Under the pieces are notes generated by a model, which saw only the letters and a program-made list of their open reading frames with translations, was not told the DNA's origin and made no database searches. Made by a program: the position numbers and the translations under genes. From the NCBI GenBank assembly GCA_001661245.1, contig KV454016.1:719156-762812 (forward strand): DNA of 43,657 bases, read 5' to 3'. The stretch is from Pachysolen tannophilus NRRL Y-2460 (lineage: Eukaryota > Ascomycota > Pichiomycetes > Alaninales > Pachysolenaceae). Positions within the stretch are counted from its first letter, which is position 1. Each line of letters starts with the position of its first letter. This document shows, piece after piece, positions 1 through 9,682 of this stretch.

Positions 1-8
1 TATATATA

Positions 9-40
<32 letters not shown>

Positions 41-46
41 AATATA
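1..46. repeat. TA and AAT microsatellite at window edge
   Basis: A run of TA dinucleotides about 26 nt long passes directly into AAT trinucleotides. It lies in the promoter side of the first yapsin gene. The window ends in a similar TA tract, so neither edge marks a gene boundary. Confidence 0.9.
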
Positions 47-113
47 TTTTTTTTTTGTCTTTTAAAAATAATAACCATCATATATATTTTAGACAAATAG
101 ACATATATACTAT

Positions 114-1919
114 ATGGTAATTATGCGAGTTATTTCAATTGTATTTTTTTTAATTTTTTTAATTTCGTCTTTGGAATTGGCTTCATGTGCTCTTTCATTT
201 TTACCGAGGGATGCTAATAGGGATGGTAAAGGTGTTATTAAGATTCTGTTTGATGTTCACAGGGGGAACTCTTTTCAAGATGCTGCAATAACTAAACGTC
301 ATCATTTGTCCAAGAGGAGTAATTCGGATGGGACGGTTAATGCTACAATTGTTAATGAAGAAAGTTATTATATGGCCAATCTTTCAATTGGATCTGATAG
401 TCAAAATGTTGGTGTATTGATTGATACAGGTTCTTCGGATTTATGGGTTATGAGTAGTAGTAATCCATATTGTGAATCTTCTACAACAAGTGATGCTGTA
501 AAGGAAAAATTAGTTAAAAGATTATTACTGAAACGTAGTCCAACAAAACAAAAACTGATTACTCAAGATAGTGGATATTTTAGGGATAGTAATAAATTCC
601 AATTGGATACAACTTCTGCATCTTTTTATAATTTAGAAGGAAAAGATGATGGTGGTAGTGGTGATACTACTGAAACAAGTATATCTGCAAGTCCATCAGC
701 AACAATGGATTGTGACTTGTATGGAACTTTTGATGAATCAAAATCTGATACTTTCCATTCAAATGGTACGGATTTTTTGGTTCAATATGCAGATTATACT
801 TATGCTTCAGGTACTTGGGCATATGATAATGTAGTTATTGCTGGAGCAAATGTTACAGATTTATCCTTTGCAGTGGCTAATGAATCAAATTCTTCTATTG
901 GAGTTTTAGGTATAGGATTTGAACAATTGGAAACAACTTATGCATCAAGTACAACTATTGAATCTTATACTTATGCAAATATGCCTGCAAAGATGGTTGA
1001 ATTGGGAATCATTTATAAAAATGCTTATTCCTTATATTTGAATGATAGTGAGGCAACAAGTGGAACAATCTTATTTGGAGGTGTTGATCATGATAAATAT
1101 ACTGGCTCTTTAGAAACTGTTGAAATTGTTAATACTTATGCTTCCGAAGGTTTTACAAGCCCAATTACATTGGCTGTGACATTATCATCAATCACAGTTA
1201 ATGGCTCAACTGTCACTGATACTTTGGCTCCTGCTTTATTAGATTCAGGTACAACATCATTTTATGCTCCTGCAAATGTTATGGAATCATTATCTGAACT
1301 GTTGGGTGGTACTTATTCTAGTGATATTGGTTACTACACAAGAGATTGTGTTAGTGAAGATGATGACACTCAAATTACACTTGATTTTACAGGAGCCAAA
1401 ATTAATGCCTCATTATATAATTTACAAGTGTCAATTTCAAGTTCCGATGATGGATATGAAGATTCATCAAGTAGTAGTACTACTAGTACTTGTGCTATTG
1501 GAATATTCGATTCTGGTGATGATAGTTATATCCTTGGTGATTCTTTCTTAAGATCTGCATACGTTGTATTTGATTTGGATGATTATCAAATTTCACTTGC
1601 ACAAGCTAATTTAAACTCAACAAGTGAAGATATTGATGTTATTTCTTCAACTGTGCCATCCGCTACAACAGCTCCAGACTATAGTAGCACATGGTCGGCA
1701 ACTAGCGGAAGTAACGCATACACAACTGATGATCCTTTAGAAGGGGGAGGTGGTATCAGTGGAGAAGAGAGTACTAGTTATTCAACTTCTGAAACTACAG
1801 AAACTTCTGGTTCAGGTGGAAGTTCAAAGAGTTCTGCTAGTAAAATGGCTTCAGGAACTACTATAAAAGTTATCACAGCTTTCTTTGGATTTGTTTGTGT
1901 TGCTTTGCTTTTACTTTGA
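114..1919 (+). CDS. Yapsin-type GPI-anchored aspartyl protease (copy 1)
   Basis: A 601-residue pepsin-fold aspartic protease of the yapsin family (S. cerevisiae YPS1/MKC7, Candida SAP9/SAP10), expected at the plasma membrane and cell wall, where yapsins cleave proteins after basic residues and shape the wall. A hydrophobic signal peptide spans about residues 4-25. Dibasic KR sites at 61-62 and 67-68 fit Kex2 removal of the propeptide. The catalytic Asp104 lies in IDTGSSDLW and Asp377 in LLDSGTTS. Between them, around residues 125-200, is the yapsin loop insert, with KR dibasics that could give a two-chain enzyme. A Ser/Thr/Gly-rich stalk (about 520-585) leads to a hydrophobic C-terminal tail typical of a GPI signal. 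A second ATG lies three codons downstream. The next gene is a paralogue on the same strand. The family call is firm; which YPS orthologue it is cannot be told. Confidence 0.93.
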   Translation: MVIMRVISIVFFLIFLISSLELASCALSFLPRDANRDGKGVIKILFDVHRGNSFQDAAITKRHHLSKRSNSDGTVNATIVNEESYYMANLSIGSDSQNVGVLIDTGSSDLWVMSSSNPYCESSTTSDAVKEKLVKRLLLKRSPTKQKLITQDSGYFRDSNKFQLDTTSASFYNLEGKDDGGSGDTTETSISASPSATMDCDLYGTFDESKSDTFHSNGTDFLVQYADYTYASGTWAYDNVVIAGANVTDLSFAVANESNSSIGVLGIGFEQLETTYASSTTIESYTYANMPAKMVELGIIYKNAYSLYLNDSEATSGTILFGGVDHDKYTGSLETVEIVNTYASEGFTSPITLAVTLSSITVNGSTVTDTLAPALLDSGTTSFYAPANVMESLSELLGGTYSSDIGYYTRDCVSEDDDTQITLDFTGAKINASLYNLQVSISSSDDGYEDSSSSSTTSTCAIGIFDSGDDSYILGDSFLRSAYVVFDLDDYQISLAQANLNSTSEDIDVISSTVPSATTAPDYSSTWSATSGSNAYTTDDPLEGGGGISGEESTSYSTSETTETSGSGGSSKSSASKMASGTTIKVITAFFGFVCVALLLL

Positions 1920-2594
1920 ACGAAAAAAAAATCCCCTTTTAATTTCTTCTTTTTTTTTTTTTTTTTTTTTTTTCTTTTCTTTTCTCACTGCACTGAAAAT
2001 GGAAACTATAAGGTCCTTCCTTTCATTAAAACAAAAATAGAATTTTTTACATTACAAAAGATTACTTTGTATGATTAACTTTTTTTGTTTTTTTCTTTTC
2101 CTTTTTTTTTTTATTTGACCTTTTTCTTCGTCTACATACATTTTATAAAAAGATACTTTCATTCAAATATTCAGTTTTATAATTATACTGGTTAAAAAAA
2201 TGATAAAAGTTATTATTATAATTTTAAAGTAAATTATTTAAAATGAATTAACCGAACCCCCTTTAGTCACATGATCAAATGTTGGTATTAAAGAAAAAGA
2301 AGTAAAACATGCATAAATTTGCATAATTATCACTTTTCCCCTTTTTTTTGAACTGTTAAAAAAGATATCTTTTAATCATAAATCAATCAGTACAAGATGA
2401 AATGAGAACAGAATATAAATCTTTAATGTAAGTGTGATTATCTTTCTTATATATACTGTAATTTTTCTTTTATTTGACTTTTTTTTCGTAGTTAATTTAA
2501 TTGTAATGTTTCCACAATTGTATTTTCGCTTTTATTCATCTTGAAAATTTAATTAAATTCAACAGAGTGTTAATCAATTCTTATAATTTAAATA
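1920..2594. other. Intergenic region between the two yapsin genes
   Basis: No gene seen in 675 nt. It begins with a T tract of about 24 nt just after the stop of copy 1 and is otherwise T-rich. A GTCACATG element at 2266-2273 matches the CDEI/Cbf1 consensus RTCACRTG and follows a C run (CCCCCTTT) that contains a stress-element-like CCCCT. These probably belong to the promoter of the second yapsin. Confidence 0.6.
2266..2273. promoter_or_regulatory. CDEI / Cbf1-like E-box upstream of yapsin copy 2
   Basis: GTCACATG fits RTCACRTG exactly and lies about 320 nt before the start codon. The match is only 8 nt long and could be chance in this much AT-rich DNA. Confidence 0.3.
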
Positions 2595-4253
2595 ATGAGA
2601 TTTTTAAAAAATAATAACATGAACATACTGTTTATCTTATTGTTTATTTCTCGTGCTTCATGTGAAGAGCAAATTTTGCCTGATGAGAGTTTAGCAATAG
2701 TGCCTAGAATTGATTTTAACGTTTATAGAGGTAATAGCATATTAGATTCTCATAAAGAAAGGAAACCACAACTTTTGAAAAGAGATGGTGTTAAGGTGAC
2801 ATTAGAGAATGCTCAAACTTTTTATTTGGTGAATTTAAAAATCGGTTCCAATAAGCAAAGTGTAGATGTTTTAGTTGATACTGGATCATCAGATTTATGG
2901 GTGATGGGTTCAAACAATCCATATTGTTCATCTTCATCTTTTTCCTTATCTAAAGAAATGATACCTAAATTACAAAATTTTACCAATACACATTTAAAGA
3001 TACCAGAACATGGTGATTCAAAATTGAGAACATTTTTACAAAAAGATTCTTTTCAATCTTCTGAAAATGGGATTAATTGTAGTGAGTTTGGGACATTTAA
3101 TAATAAAAATTCCAAAACTTTTAGATCCAATCAAACAGAATTTTTAATTCAATATGCTGATTATACTTTTTCATATGGAGAATGGGGTCATGACGATGTT
3201 ACAATTGGTGGAGTAAAAATTAATGATTTATCCTTTGCTGTGGCAAACCAAACAAATTCGTCAATAAGTGTATTAGGTATTGGACTTGAAGGTTTAGAGA
3301 CAACTTATACAGCTGGGAAAAATTATCCAAATTCTTATACTTATGCAAATTTACCATCTAAGTTGGTTCAAAACAAGTTGATTTCTAAAAAAATTTATTC
3401 CATATACTTGACAGGTTCATCTAATGGATCTATACTTTTTGGTGCTGTTGATCATAAGAAATATATTGGAACTTTAACTACATTACCTGTGATTAACACT
3501 TTGGAAAGTGAAGGTTACTCCAAGCCAGTTAAATTAGAAATCATCTTAACAGGTATCACGTTAACAAGTAACACATCAGTGGGAGAAGAAACAGTGGAGA
3601 ATATTACATCAACAGCTTCTCCAGCTTTATTAGATACTGGAACAACGTTAACATACGTTCCTGTAGCAGTGATGGAAAAACTAGCTACAGCGTTAAATGC
3701 ATCATTTTTACCCTCATTTGGATACTACGTCTTGGATTGTAGTGAAGATACAAATTATAAAAAAACCACTCAATATACAACAGTTGATTTCAAATTTTCA
3801 GGTGTTACAATAAAAGTTCCAATAACAGATTTATTAATCGAAGTTTTATCATTTGGATCCACAGCTTATTGTGCTGTGGGGACATTACCATCTGGGGACA
3901 ATAACTACATTTTAGGAGATTCATTTCTAAAATCAGCTTACGTTGTCTACGACTTGGAAGAATTTCAAATTTCATTAGCACAATTTAATAAAAATTTTCA
4001 ACCTGGAATCGAAAATATAGAAACAATTGAATCTTCTGTACCTTTGGCCACTTTAGCCACAGATTACTCAAATACTTGGAGCAAAACTGATAATTCAAAA
4101 CCCGCTCTTGCGAAAACTACAGCAACTTCTACAAAATCAGGCTCACAACTTAAAGATTCATCGGCAAACACAATCACAATTCTCAACAACAAAATTGAAG
4201 TTGGAATCTTTTTCACCATGGGCCTTGTACTAATAATAATCGTTACCTTATAG
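2595..4253 (+). CDS. Yapsin-type GPI-anchored aspartyl protease (copy 2)
   Basis: A 552-residue paralogue of the preceding gene, with the same order of parts. A signal peptide covers about residues 8-23, followed by a short propeptide ending at a Kex2-type KR (62-63). Catalytic Asp95 lies in VDTGSSDLW and Asp347 in LLDTGTTL. A loop insert sits at about 110-160, and the hydrophobic C-terminus is preceded by a short Ser/Thr/Lys region, fitting GPI attachment. The two copies share near-identical blocks (FAVAN, VLGIG, ILGDSFL, AYVVYDL), showing an in-place duplication, but differ in loop and stalk length (the stalk is much shorter here). The likely role is a cell-surface processing protease. Only one in-frame CTG was noticed, in the signal peptide, where substitution is tolerated. 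Confidence 0.93.
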   Translation: MRFLKNNNMNILFILLFISRASCEEQILPDESLAIVPRIDFNVYRGNSILDSHKERKPQLLKRDGVKVTLENAQTFYLVNLKIGSNKQSVDVLVDTGSSDLWVMGSNNPYCSSSSFSLSKEMIPKLQNFTNTHLKIPEHGDSKLRTFLQKDSFQSSENGINCSEFGTFNNKNSKTFRSNQTEFLIQYADYTFSYGEWGHDDVTIGGVKINDLSFAVANQTNSSISVLGIGLEGLETTYTAGKNYPNSYTYANLPSKLVQNKLISKKIYSIYLTGSSNGSILFGAVDHKKYIGTLTTLPVINTLESEGYSKPVKLEIILTGITLTSNTSVGEETVENITSTASPALLDTGTTLTYVPVAVMEKLATALNASFLPSFGYYVLDCSEDTNYKKTTQYTTVDFKFSGVTIKVPITDLLIEVLSFGSTAYCAVGTLPSGDNNYILGDSFLKSAYVVYDLEEFQISLAQFNKNFQPGIENIETIESSVPLATLATDYSNTWSKTDNSKPALAKTTATSTKSGSQLKDSSANTITILNNKIEVGIFFTMGLVLIIIVTL

Positions 4254-4830
4254 TACTACAACTTCCTCAGTATAATATGTATAGAGAGAGAAGAAGCAAA
4301 AAAAAAAAAATAAAAACATAGTCGTGTGAGCGCTAAGCAAAAGTTCAAATTAGGAAGCAAAAAATTGCATCGGCGTCTAATTGCACAAAACAGCGTTTGA
4401 TCAAGAAAAGAAAGAGTACACCCACTTTATATAGTTTTGAATATTTGTAATAGTTGATATATAACATTTAAATAAATTAATTAAATAATTAATTATTTAT
4501 TTATTTTTGTTCTTTGTTTTTTCTTTTTTTTTTTAAAACGTATCATCAAAAAATAAGATATTATTGATTAAAGAGCGCTTGAGCTTTTTTTTTTTTTTTT
4601 AGATAAGGAAAGTTGTGAAGGCGGTAGAATCATATAAATTTGTTTTTTTAATCGTAATATAAAAACAGTTGTTTGGCCTAAAGATCAAACCCAAAACATA
4701 TTATACAAATTATACAGACATAGACATAAGACATAGATATAAACAGACTTTTTAACTTGTAAATCAATATTAGAAGGATACGAAGTTAAAGTAAATTAGC
4801 AAATCAAGAGTTTTTTTTTTTTATTAAAAA
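4254..4830. other. Intergenic region upstream of SAN1
   Basis: No gene seen in 577 nt. It holds an A tract near 4297, a one-mismatch URS1 at 4370-4379, two AGCGCT palindromes (near 4329 and 4573) and T tracts. The last 200 nt are AT-rich leader DNA before the short first exon of SAN1. Confidence 0.6.
4370..4379. promoter_or_regulatory. URS1-like site (one mismatch) upstream of SAN1
   Basis: TCGGCGTCTA differs by one base from the Ume6 site TCGGCGGCTA. The flanks GCA before and ATT after are the same as at the perfect copy at 9683-9692. In S. cerevisiae Ume6 represses early meiotic and metabolic genes through this site; its use here is inferred. Confidence 0.4.
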
Positions 4831-7307
4831 ATGGATAGGTGAGTAAATTTCCATCATTGTTTTATCTTTTTTCTTTATTTAATTTTATTTTAATTTAATT
4901 TATTTTGATTTTTAAAGATCATATTACTGACGATTTTTTGGTTATTATAATTGTTGCTTTTTTGCCTTTTTCTTTTTTAACCAATTTTTTTTTTTGATAT
5001 AGTGTTAATCTGCCACTGATAACTTCAACGAGCAATAATAATGTGGAGGATGATCCTTTTGTCATTTTGCAATTTGGTGATGGACCGCAGCAGGATGTTA
5101 TAATAGATTTCCAGCATAATATCAGTAACGCTATAATGGAACATGCGCAACGTATAAATTCAAGGAACAACGGCGAGTCGCCGCCATCTTCGTCGTTATC
5201 GTCGTTATCGTCGTCGGTGGCTCTGCTGGCTCTGCTGGCTTCTTTGGCACCACTGGCACCACTGTCTCCCCTGGTTCTGCTGGCTCTGCTGGTTCTGCTG
5301 GCTCTGCTGGCTTCTCTTGCTCTGTCAGCAGCTGGCAGTGGTAATGGCGGTGGTATTGGTAGCGGTATTGGTAGCGGTATAAATAGTAACAGCACTAGAA
5401 ACAGCGATAGTGGTAGTGGTGGTGGTAGTAGAAGTAGCGGTAATGGCAGAAATAATGAGGCCCAGGGATCAATAACGACGCAGCAAAGACTGGAGAACAG
5501 CAATCAAGGAGTAAGAGGAATAGATCGGCCTGCGTTTGATGTTTCATCAGAAGGTGTTTACGGCGGCGCAAATGGAAATCATGGTAGTTTATTGGATGAT
5601 TTATTTCTGAATTATGAAGGTCATAATATTGATTCATCACTTCAAAATACTGGAGCTTCCACAAATAGAAATATTATCTTGACAGTTAACTATGTTTATT
5701 CATCAGAAACAAGTGATGAGCTGCCGCAACCACAACCACAATCACAAGATATAAATTCTCAATCTTCAGTGGATGGTAATAGAGCTGCTTCTTTAATTTT
5801 ACATGTTCCAGATGTTTCTAACGAGCAGGATGATTCAAGTTTACAATCTTTAATAAGATTTGCCACCATAATAGCGTTTAGAACAATTGCCATGAATTTA
5901 CAAAATAAAAATAGAGGTGTTAGTGAATCGACTTTTAAAACTTTACCAATAAAGAAATTATCAGAAATAAAAGATAAAAATTGTCCAATTTGTTACGATG
6001 AATTTTTAGAATATGTTAAAAAGAAAGAAGATGATGTAATCAAAGAAAATACAACTTCAAAAAAAAGGAAAAGAGAATGTGATGAAAATGAAGAAGAAAC
6101 ATCTTTGAAAGTTAGAAAGACAAATGGAGGTAGCACTGCTTTTAATGTGTCCAGTAATAGTACTCCAAAGCAGCCCGTATATACCCATGTCCCTGTAACC
6201 ATGTCATGTGGGCATACTTTTGGACAAATTTGTTTACGTGAATGGTTGAAAGGAAATAATACATGTCCTCTTTGCCGTCACAAGATAAAAGAAACTAATG
6301 GGAATGGTCAAAATCAAGATGTAACTACAATGACTTTACCAAATTTAGCTGGTTTTTTAAGAGAAAATAGTAGAAATACTTCTTTGAACGGTGAAATTAA
6401 TAGATTACCAATGTTGGTCATTTCAAATTTAGATGATCCAAATATCACGGCAGAAACTTTGAGAAATAATTTAAGAAACAGTTTAGCGAATGTACCAATA
6501 ATTGTAACAAATGGGAATTTACCTATGAACAATATGCCACCTGACTTACATCCTACTAGCTCAAATTCTTCACCTTTGAGCTCAGAAATCAATAGACAAA
6601 ATGTTGGTGTTTCAGCAGGTAGACCAATTGGTAGAGGTCAAAGAGAAAATATTTTAAGACGTATCATTAATACCTTAACTGGGTCTATAACTGGTGGTAA
6701 TTCAAATACCTCTAATAATACACTGAACACTGGCACAACTTCTTTTGCTACTCCACCACTACTGTCTTTGCCACTGCTGACCTCACAACTGCTGACATTG
6801 CAGCTGCTGTCGTCGCAACAACCACCGTCTTCAGCTTCGACACATCAAACCTCAAGAGCCTTTAGATATGCAAGAAGAATGGCACAGAATAATTTGTCGT
6901 CATCATCAATGTCCCTGGAACAACAAAGGCAACAATCTTCTTCGTCGCCACTTAACTCTTTAAGATCAACCTTGTTTAACGTTTCACGTTCAACAAGTAA
7001 TGCTGTTCTTGTAAATAGAGATCCATTATTTCCAATAGGCGTTGCTAGTAGACGTACGGAAACTGGAGTTGAGACAGTAAATATTGATGGAAGTGAGAAC
7101 TCAAATGATTATCTCAATTTAGAACATGATTTATTGTATGGTAGAAATGACAGTACCAGAGATACCCGCAATAGGAACAACAGCAACAGTAATAGTAATA
7201 GAGATAATAGTGGCCAGAGAAATGTTAATAGTCGGGAGGAACGTGCTGCAGGCAGAAGATTTCGAGAAAGACGAAGAAACACTAACCAAGAAGGCCTGAA
7301 TCACTAA
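4831..7307 (+). CDS. SAN1: San1-like nuclear protein-quality-control E3 ubiquitin ligase (two exons)
   Basis: Exon 1 is 4831-4838 (ATG GAT AG) and exon 2 is 5003-7307. The join reads MDSVN and runs without a stop into 770 residues. San1 ubiquitinates misfolded nuclear proteins through long disordered arms around a RING. Here the RING starts at about residue 330 (CPICYDE). It is split by a Lys/Glu-rich insert and resumes at MSCGHTFGQIC and CPLCR, ending near residue 430. Both flanks are Ser/Asn/Gln-rich and disordered, as in San1. Two stretches (5218-5330 and 6756-6818) carry 16 and 7 CTG codons; read as Leu they would put greasy patches into disordered arms, read as Ser they merge with the surroundings. 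The protein is longer than S. cerevisiae San1 (about 610 residues), which I recall as intronless. It is convergent with CHK1. Confidence 0.88.
4839..5002 (+). other. Intron of SAN1
   Basis: The 164-nt intron begins GTGAGT and ends TTTTGATATAG. TACTGAC at 4925-4931, about 70 nt before the acceptor, is the likely branch site. Splicing is needed because the downstream open frame has no ATG upstream of its conserved part; the ATG at 5041 is in another frame. The upstream exon is only 8 nt long. Confidence 0.82.
5221..5330 (+). repeat. GCTCTGCTG-type tandem repeat inside SAN1
   Basis: A minisatellite-like coding repeat built from GCT/GTT followed by CTGCTG. It encodes alternating Ala or Val with pairs of CTG codons and is interrupted by Pro-containing units. 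GC content is far above the surroundings. It probably arose by slippage in a Ser/Ala low-complexity segment. Confidence 0.85.
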
Positions 7308-7614
7308 AGATAATACAATTCCATATTAATTATTTAAGAAATTCTTCTTTTCAATGATGTAATCATTTTATTTTTTTATCATTTCATTTGAGTTTTTTTT
7401 TTTTTTTTTTACTTGTTATATGAGAACTAGTATTTATTCGTATTGAATGACGTTTTATTATTATTGCAAATAATACGATCCCTCATTTTTTCTATTTTTC
7501 ATTTTTTTTTTTTTCATCTTATTGCGATAAGTGTCATTTTGCATCATATATTTACTCTAGTTATTATATATCCTTAAATACAAAGTAAGTAAAATCAAAA
7601 CAGTTTTAAAAGTT
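7308..7614. other. Convergent 3' region between SAN1 and CHK1
   Basis: No gene seen in 307 nt. It contains T tracts near 7395 and 7505 and AT-rich DNA fitting 3' untranslated regions and poly(A) signals for both converging genes. Confidence 0.6.
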
Positions 7615-9417
7615 TTAAGATAGAGATATTCTTTTTTTCCTTTTATACGAGTCAGTGTCTTTTTTGTAATCTTCATCTTCATCTTCTTCTTCACTACCGC
7701 TCCCACTTTCTTCTTCCAATCTATCACTAGGCCGAGAATTGTTTTTGTTAAAACATTCTGGATCAATATAAACCACGTCTTTACAAAGTATGGTTATTGT
7801 TTTAAAAAATTTTCTCCACTCCAAAGGATCTCCTTTAGTTTTTAAAAATTCAATTTTCCTTAACTCTAAATTGGACAGGACTTTAGATATTTTAATATTT
7901 CCGTTTAATGGTAATTTTTTCCTATCCAAAGTAGTTAAAGTGATATATATAGAATTATTGTTATTTTCTTCTCGGTTTTTAATATTCTTCAATAATTGTT
8001 GTTCATTATTAGCATTTGTCTTTGCTCCCACTCTATGTAATGAATCAAATAAAGATGATAATAATGATTCTAATGGTAATATAGAAAAAAATTTAGTTAA
8101 CCTATCACCAAATATTGAAATATTTCCCAGATCGAGATGTAAATTTTGATAAAAATCTTTGATTGCATTATTTCTATCTTTATTTATGAATTGTAATATT
8201 GATGGATCTTTTGAAACTAATTGTAACATTTGTCCATCTTTATCATTAGATTCATATAATAATTTTCTTCTTTTTTTAGAATGTTCACTATAAACTTCTT
8301 GAGTTGCTGAAAAAAATTCTTGTGTATGATCATTATCATCATCATCTATTAGACAAGCCATATCATTTACAGGTTGAGAATTTGAAAATTTAGCCAACGA
8401 TTGTTGTGAATCACTGTTATTAATAGTATTGAAAACCAGTTCATCATTAGAAGCATCATCAGAAAGACCAATATGTAAATTACTTAAAAGTCTTGTTGTT
8501 AATAGAGTAGTATTAGAACATAAGGTTGAATCACCACTGCTAAATATATTACTTTGATTTACCCATAAATGTTTCCTAATATTTTCCAACAGTATTCTTT
8601 TTAAAGGTTCAGGTTTTAAGATTGATCTCAACAATGATAATATTGAAGGTTCAAATTTATTCCAAGGAGGATCAAATATTTTCCCATCATTTTGTAAAAA
8701 ATTTTTAAAATCTGGGTCTTGTAAAGTTGGTTCTTCCCAAGGTGTTTGACCTGTTAAAAGCACATATAGAACTATACCACAAGACCATATATCAGCTATA
8801 GCTGGGTTATAACCTTTCAATTGAGCCACTTCTGGTGCCATATATGGAGGTGAACCACAAGGTGTCATACAATTTCTCTTTGTACCATCTTTTTTTTGAT
8901 AAACTGCTGCAAGTCCAAAATCGGTTAATTTTAAATTCCCATTTTTATCCAATAATATATTTTCAGGTTTAATATCTCTATGAGCAACACCTTTTGAATG
9001 AATAAATTCAACCGATGAAATCAACTGTTTGAAATAAAAATGAGCAATTTCTTCATCAACTCCATAATCAGGTTCGATCTTATCAAAAAGATCTCCTCCA
9101 ACAGCTAATTCCATAGCAATATATAACCAATTAGAATCAGAACCAAAATCCATCACCTTAATGATATTTGGATGAGCACAACAATTCTTATGTAGCAAAA
9201 CCTCTTGTCCAATTTGCTGTTGTGTTAACCCACTCCTCTTCGAAGCCTTAACATTAATCAATTTTACTGCAAAACGTTGATACGGCTTGGAAATTACATA
9301 TGCAACTTTAACCAAAGCAAAAGATCCTTGACCTATAGTTCTCTCATACAATACATTTTTGATCTTGGGAAGAGGATCTAGCTGAGATAACCGGAAAGTC
9401 TGATTCTGATTAGACAT
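7615..9417 (-). CDS. CHK1: Checkpoint kinase Chk1
   Basis: A Ser/Thr kinase of 600 residues that arrests the cell cycle after DNA damage, downstream of Mec1/ATR, by stabilising Pds1/securin. The N-terminal kinase domain covers about residues 20-300. It shows the glycine loop GQGSFALVKV, Lys in FAVKLI, catalytic HRDIKPENILLDKNGNLKL, DFGLA, and GSPPYMAPEV in the activation segment; LFDKIEPDYGVD and LLTGQTPWE are Chk1 signatures. The C-terminal KA1-like end has KTKGDPLEWRKFFKTI, very close to S. cerevisiae KTGDPLEWRRLFKKI. The start is the ATG at 9415-9417; an upstream in-frame stretch begins at TTG, has no ATG and is ignored. The C-terminus ends in an acidic Ser/Glu tract and Lys/Arg residues. 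It is divergent from the next gene across a promoter with ECB-like boxes. Confidence 0.93.
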   Translation of the reverse strand: MSNQNQTFRLSQLDPLPKIKNVLYERTIGQGSFALVKVAYVISKPYQRFAVKLINVKASKRSGLTQQQIGQEVLLHKNCCAHPNIIKVMDFGSDSNWLYIAMELAVGGDLFDKIEPDYGVDEEIAHFYFKQLISSVEFIHSKGVAHRDIKPENILLDKNGNLKLTDFGLAAVYQKKDGTKRNCMTPCGSPPYMAPEVAQLKGYNPAIADIWSCGIVLYVLLTGQTPWEEPTLQDPDFKNFLQNDGKIFDPPWNKFEPSILSLLRSILKPEPLKRILLENIRKHLWVNQSNIFSSGDSTLCSNTTLLTTRLLSNLHIGLSDDASNDELVFNTINNSDSQQSLAKFSNSQPVNDMACLIDDDDNDHTQEFFSATQEVYSEHSKKRRKLLYESNDKDGQMLQLVSKDPSILQFINKDRNNAIKDFYQNLHLDLGNISIFGDRLTKFFSILPLESLLSSLFDSLHRVGAKTNANNEQQLLKNIKNREENNNNSIYITLTTLDRKKLPLNGNIKISKVLSNLELRKIEFLKTKGDPLEWRKFFKTITILCKDVVYIDPECFNKNNSRPSDRLEEESGSGSEEEDEDEDYKKDTDSYKRKKRISLS

Positions 9418-9564
9418 TTTCTCTACTCTCACTCCCCCTTTCAAGACAAAAACCCAACCTAAGCCTAAAACAACTAAACAACTAATAATACAAACAAACT
9501 TCAATCATCATTCTCTATTTTATTATATCTTTAAAATGTGAAAAGTAAACAGATCCTAAATCGA

Positions 9565-9580
9565 TTTCCTTTTTAGGAAG
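9565..9580 (+). promoter_or_regulatory. Mcm1/ECB-like box 1
   Basis: TTTCCTTTTTAGGAAG contains a CArG core (CC, six A/T, GG) in an imperfect palindrome like the yeast Mcm1 site TTTCCTAATTAGGAAA. The same core occurs upstream of PHO91 at 27097-27112. Confidence 0.5.
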
Positions 9581-9615
9581 TTAAAATCCAAAAAAGGAAA
9601 AACCTCAAATTCCGA

Positions 9616-9631
9616 GTTCCTAAAAGGGTAA
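9616..9631 (-). promoter_or_regulatory. Near-perfect early cell cycle box (ECB)
   Basis: On the minus strand this reads TTACCCTTTTAGGAAC, matching the S. cerevisiae ECB consensus TTWCCCNNWNAGGWAA at all but the last base. Mcm1 with Yox1/Yhp1 acts through ECBs to drive M/G1 transcription. Function here is inferred from the match and from the neighbouring boxes. Confidence 0.55.
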
Positions 9632-9664
9632 AAACGGTAAAAATGTCAATTTTGGGAAATATTA

Positions 9665-9680
9665 TTACCAAAATAGGAAG
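9665..9680 (+). promoter_or_regulatory. Mcm1/ECB-like box 3
   Basis: TTACCAAAATAGGAAG has a full CArG core (CCAAAATAGG) and ECB-like flanks. It ends 2 nt before the URS1 site. Confidence 0.45.
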
Positions 9681-9682
9681 CA

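Noticed and set aside
4919-5503. 194-codon minus-strand open stretch with long Pro/Leu runs
   Set aside because: Antisense to the SAN1 intron and its CTG/Ser repeat; no independent gene signals.
9418-9504. 29-residue hydrophobic N-terminal extension of CHK1
   Set aside because: The extension begins at TTG with no ATG, and Chk1 is nuclear without a signal peptide; the ATG at 9417 fits the family.
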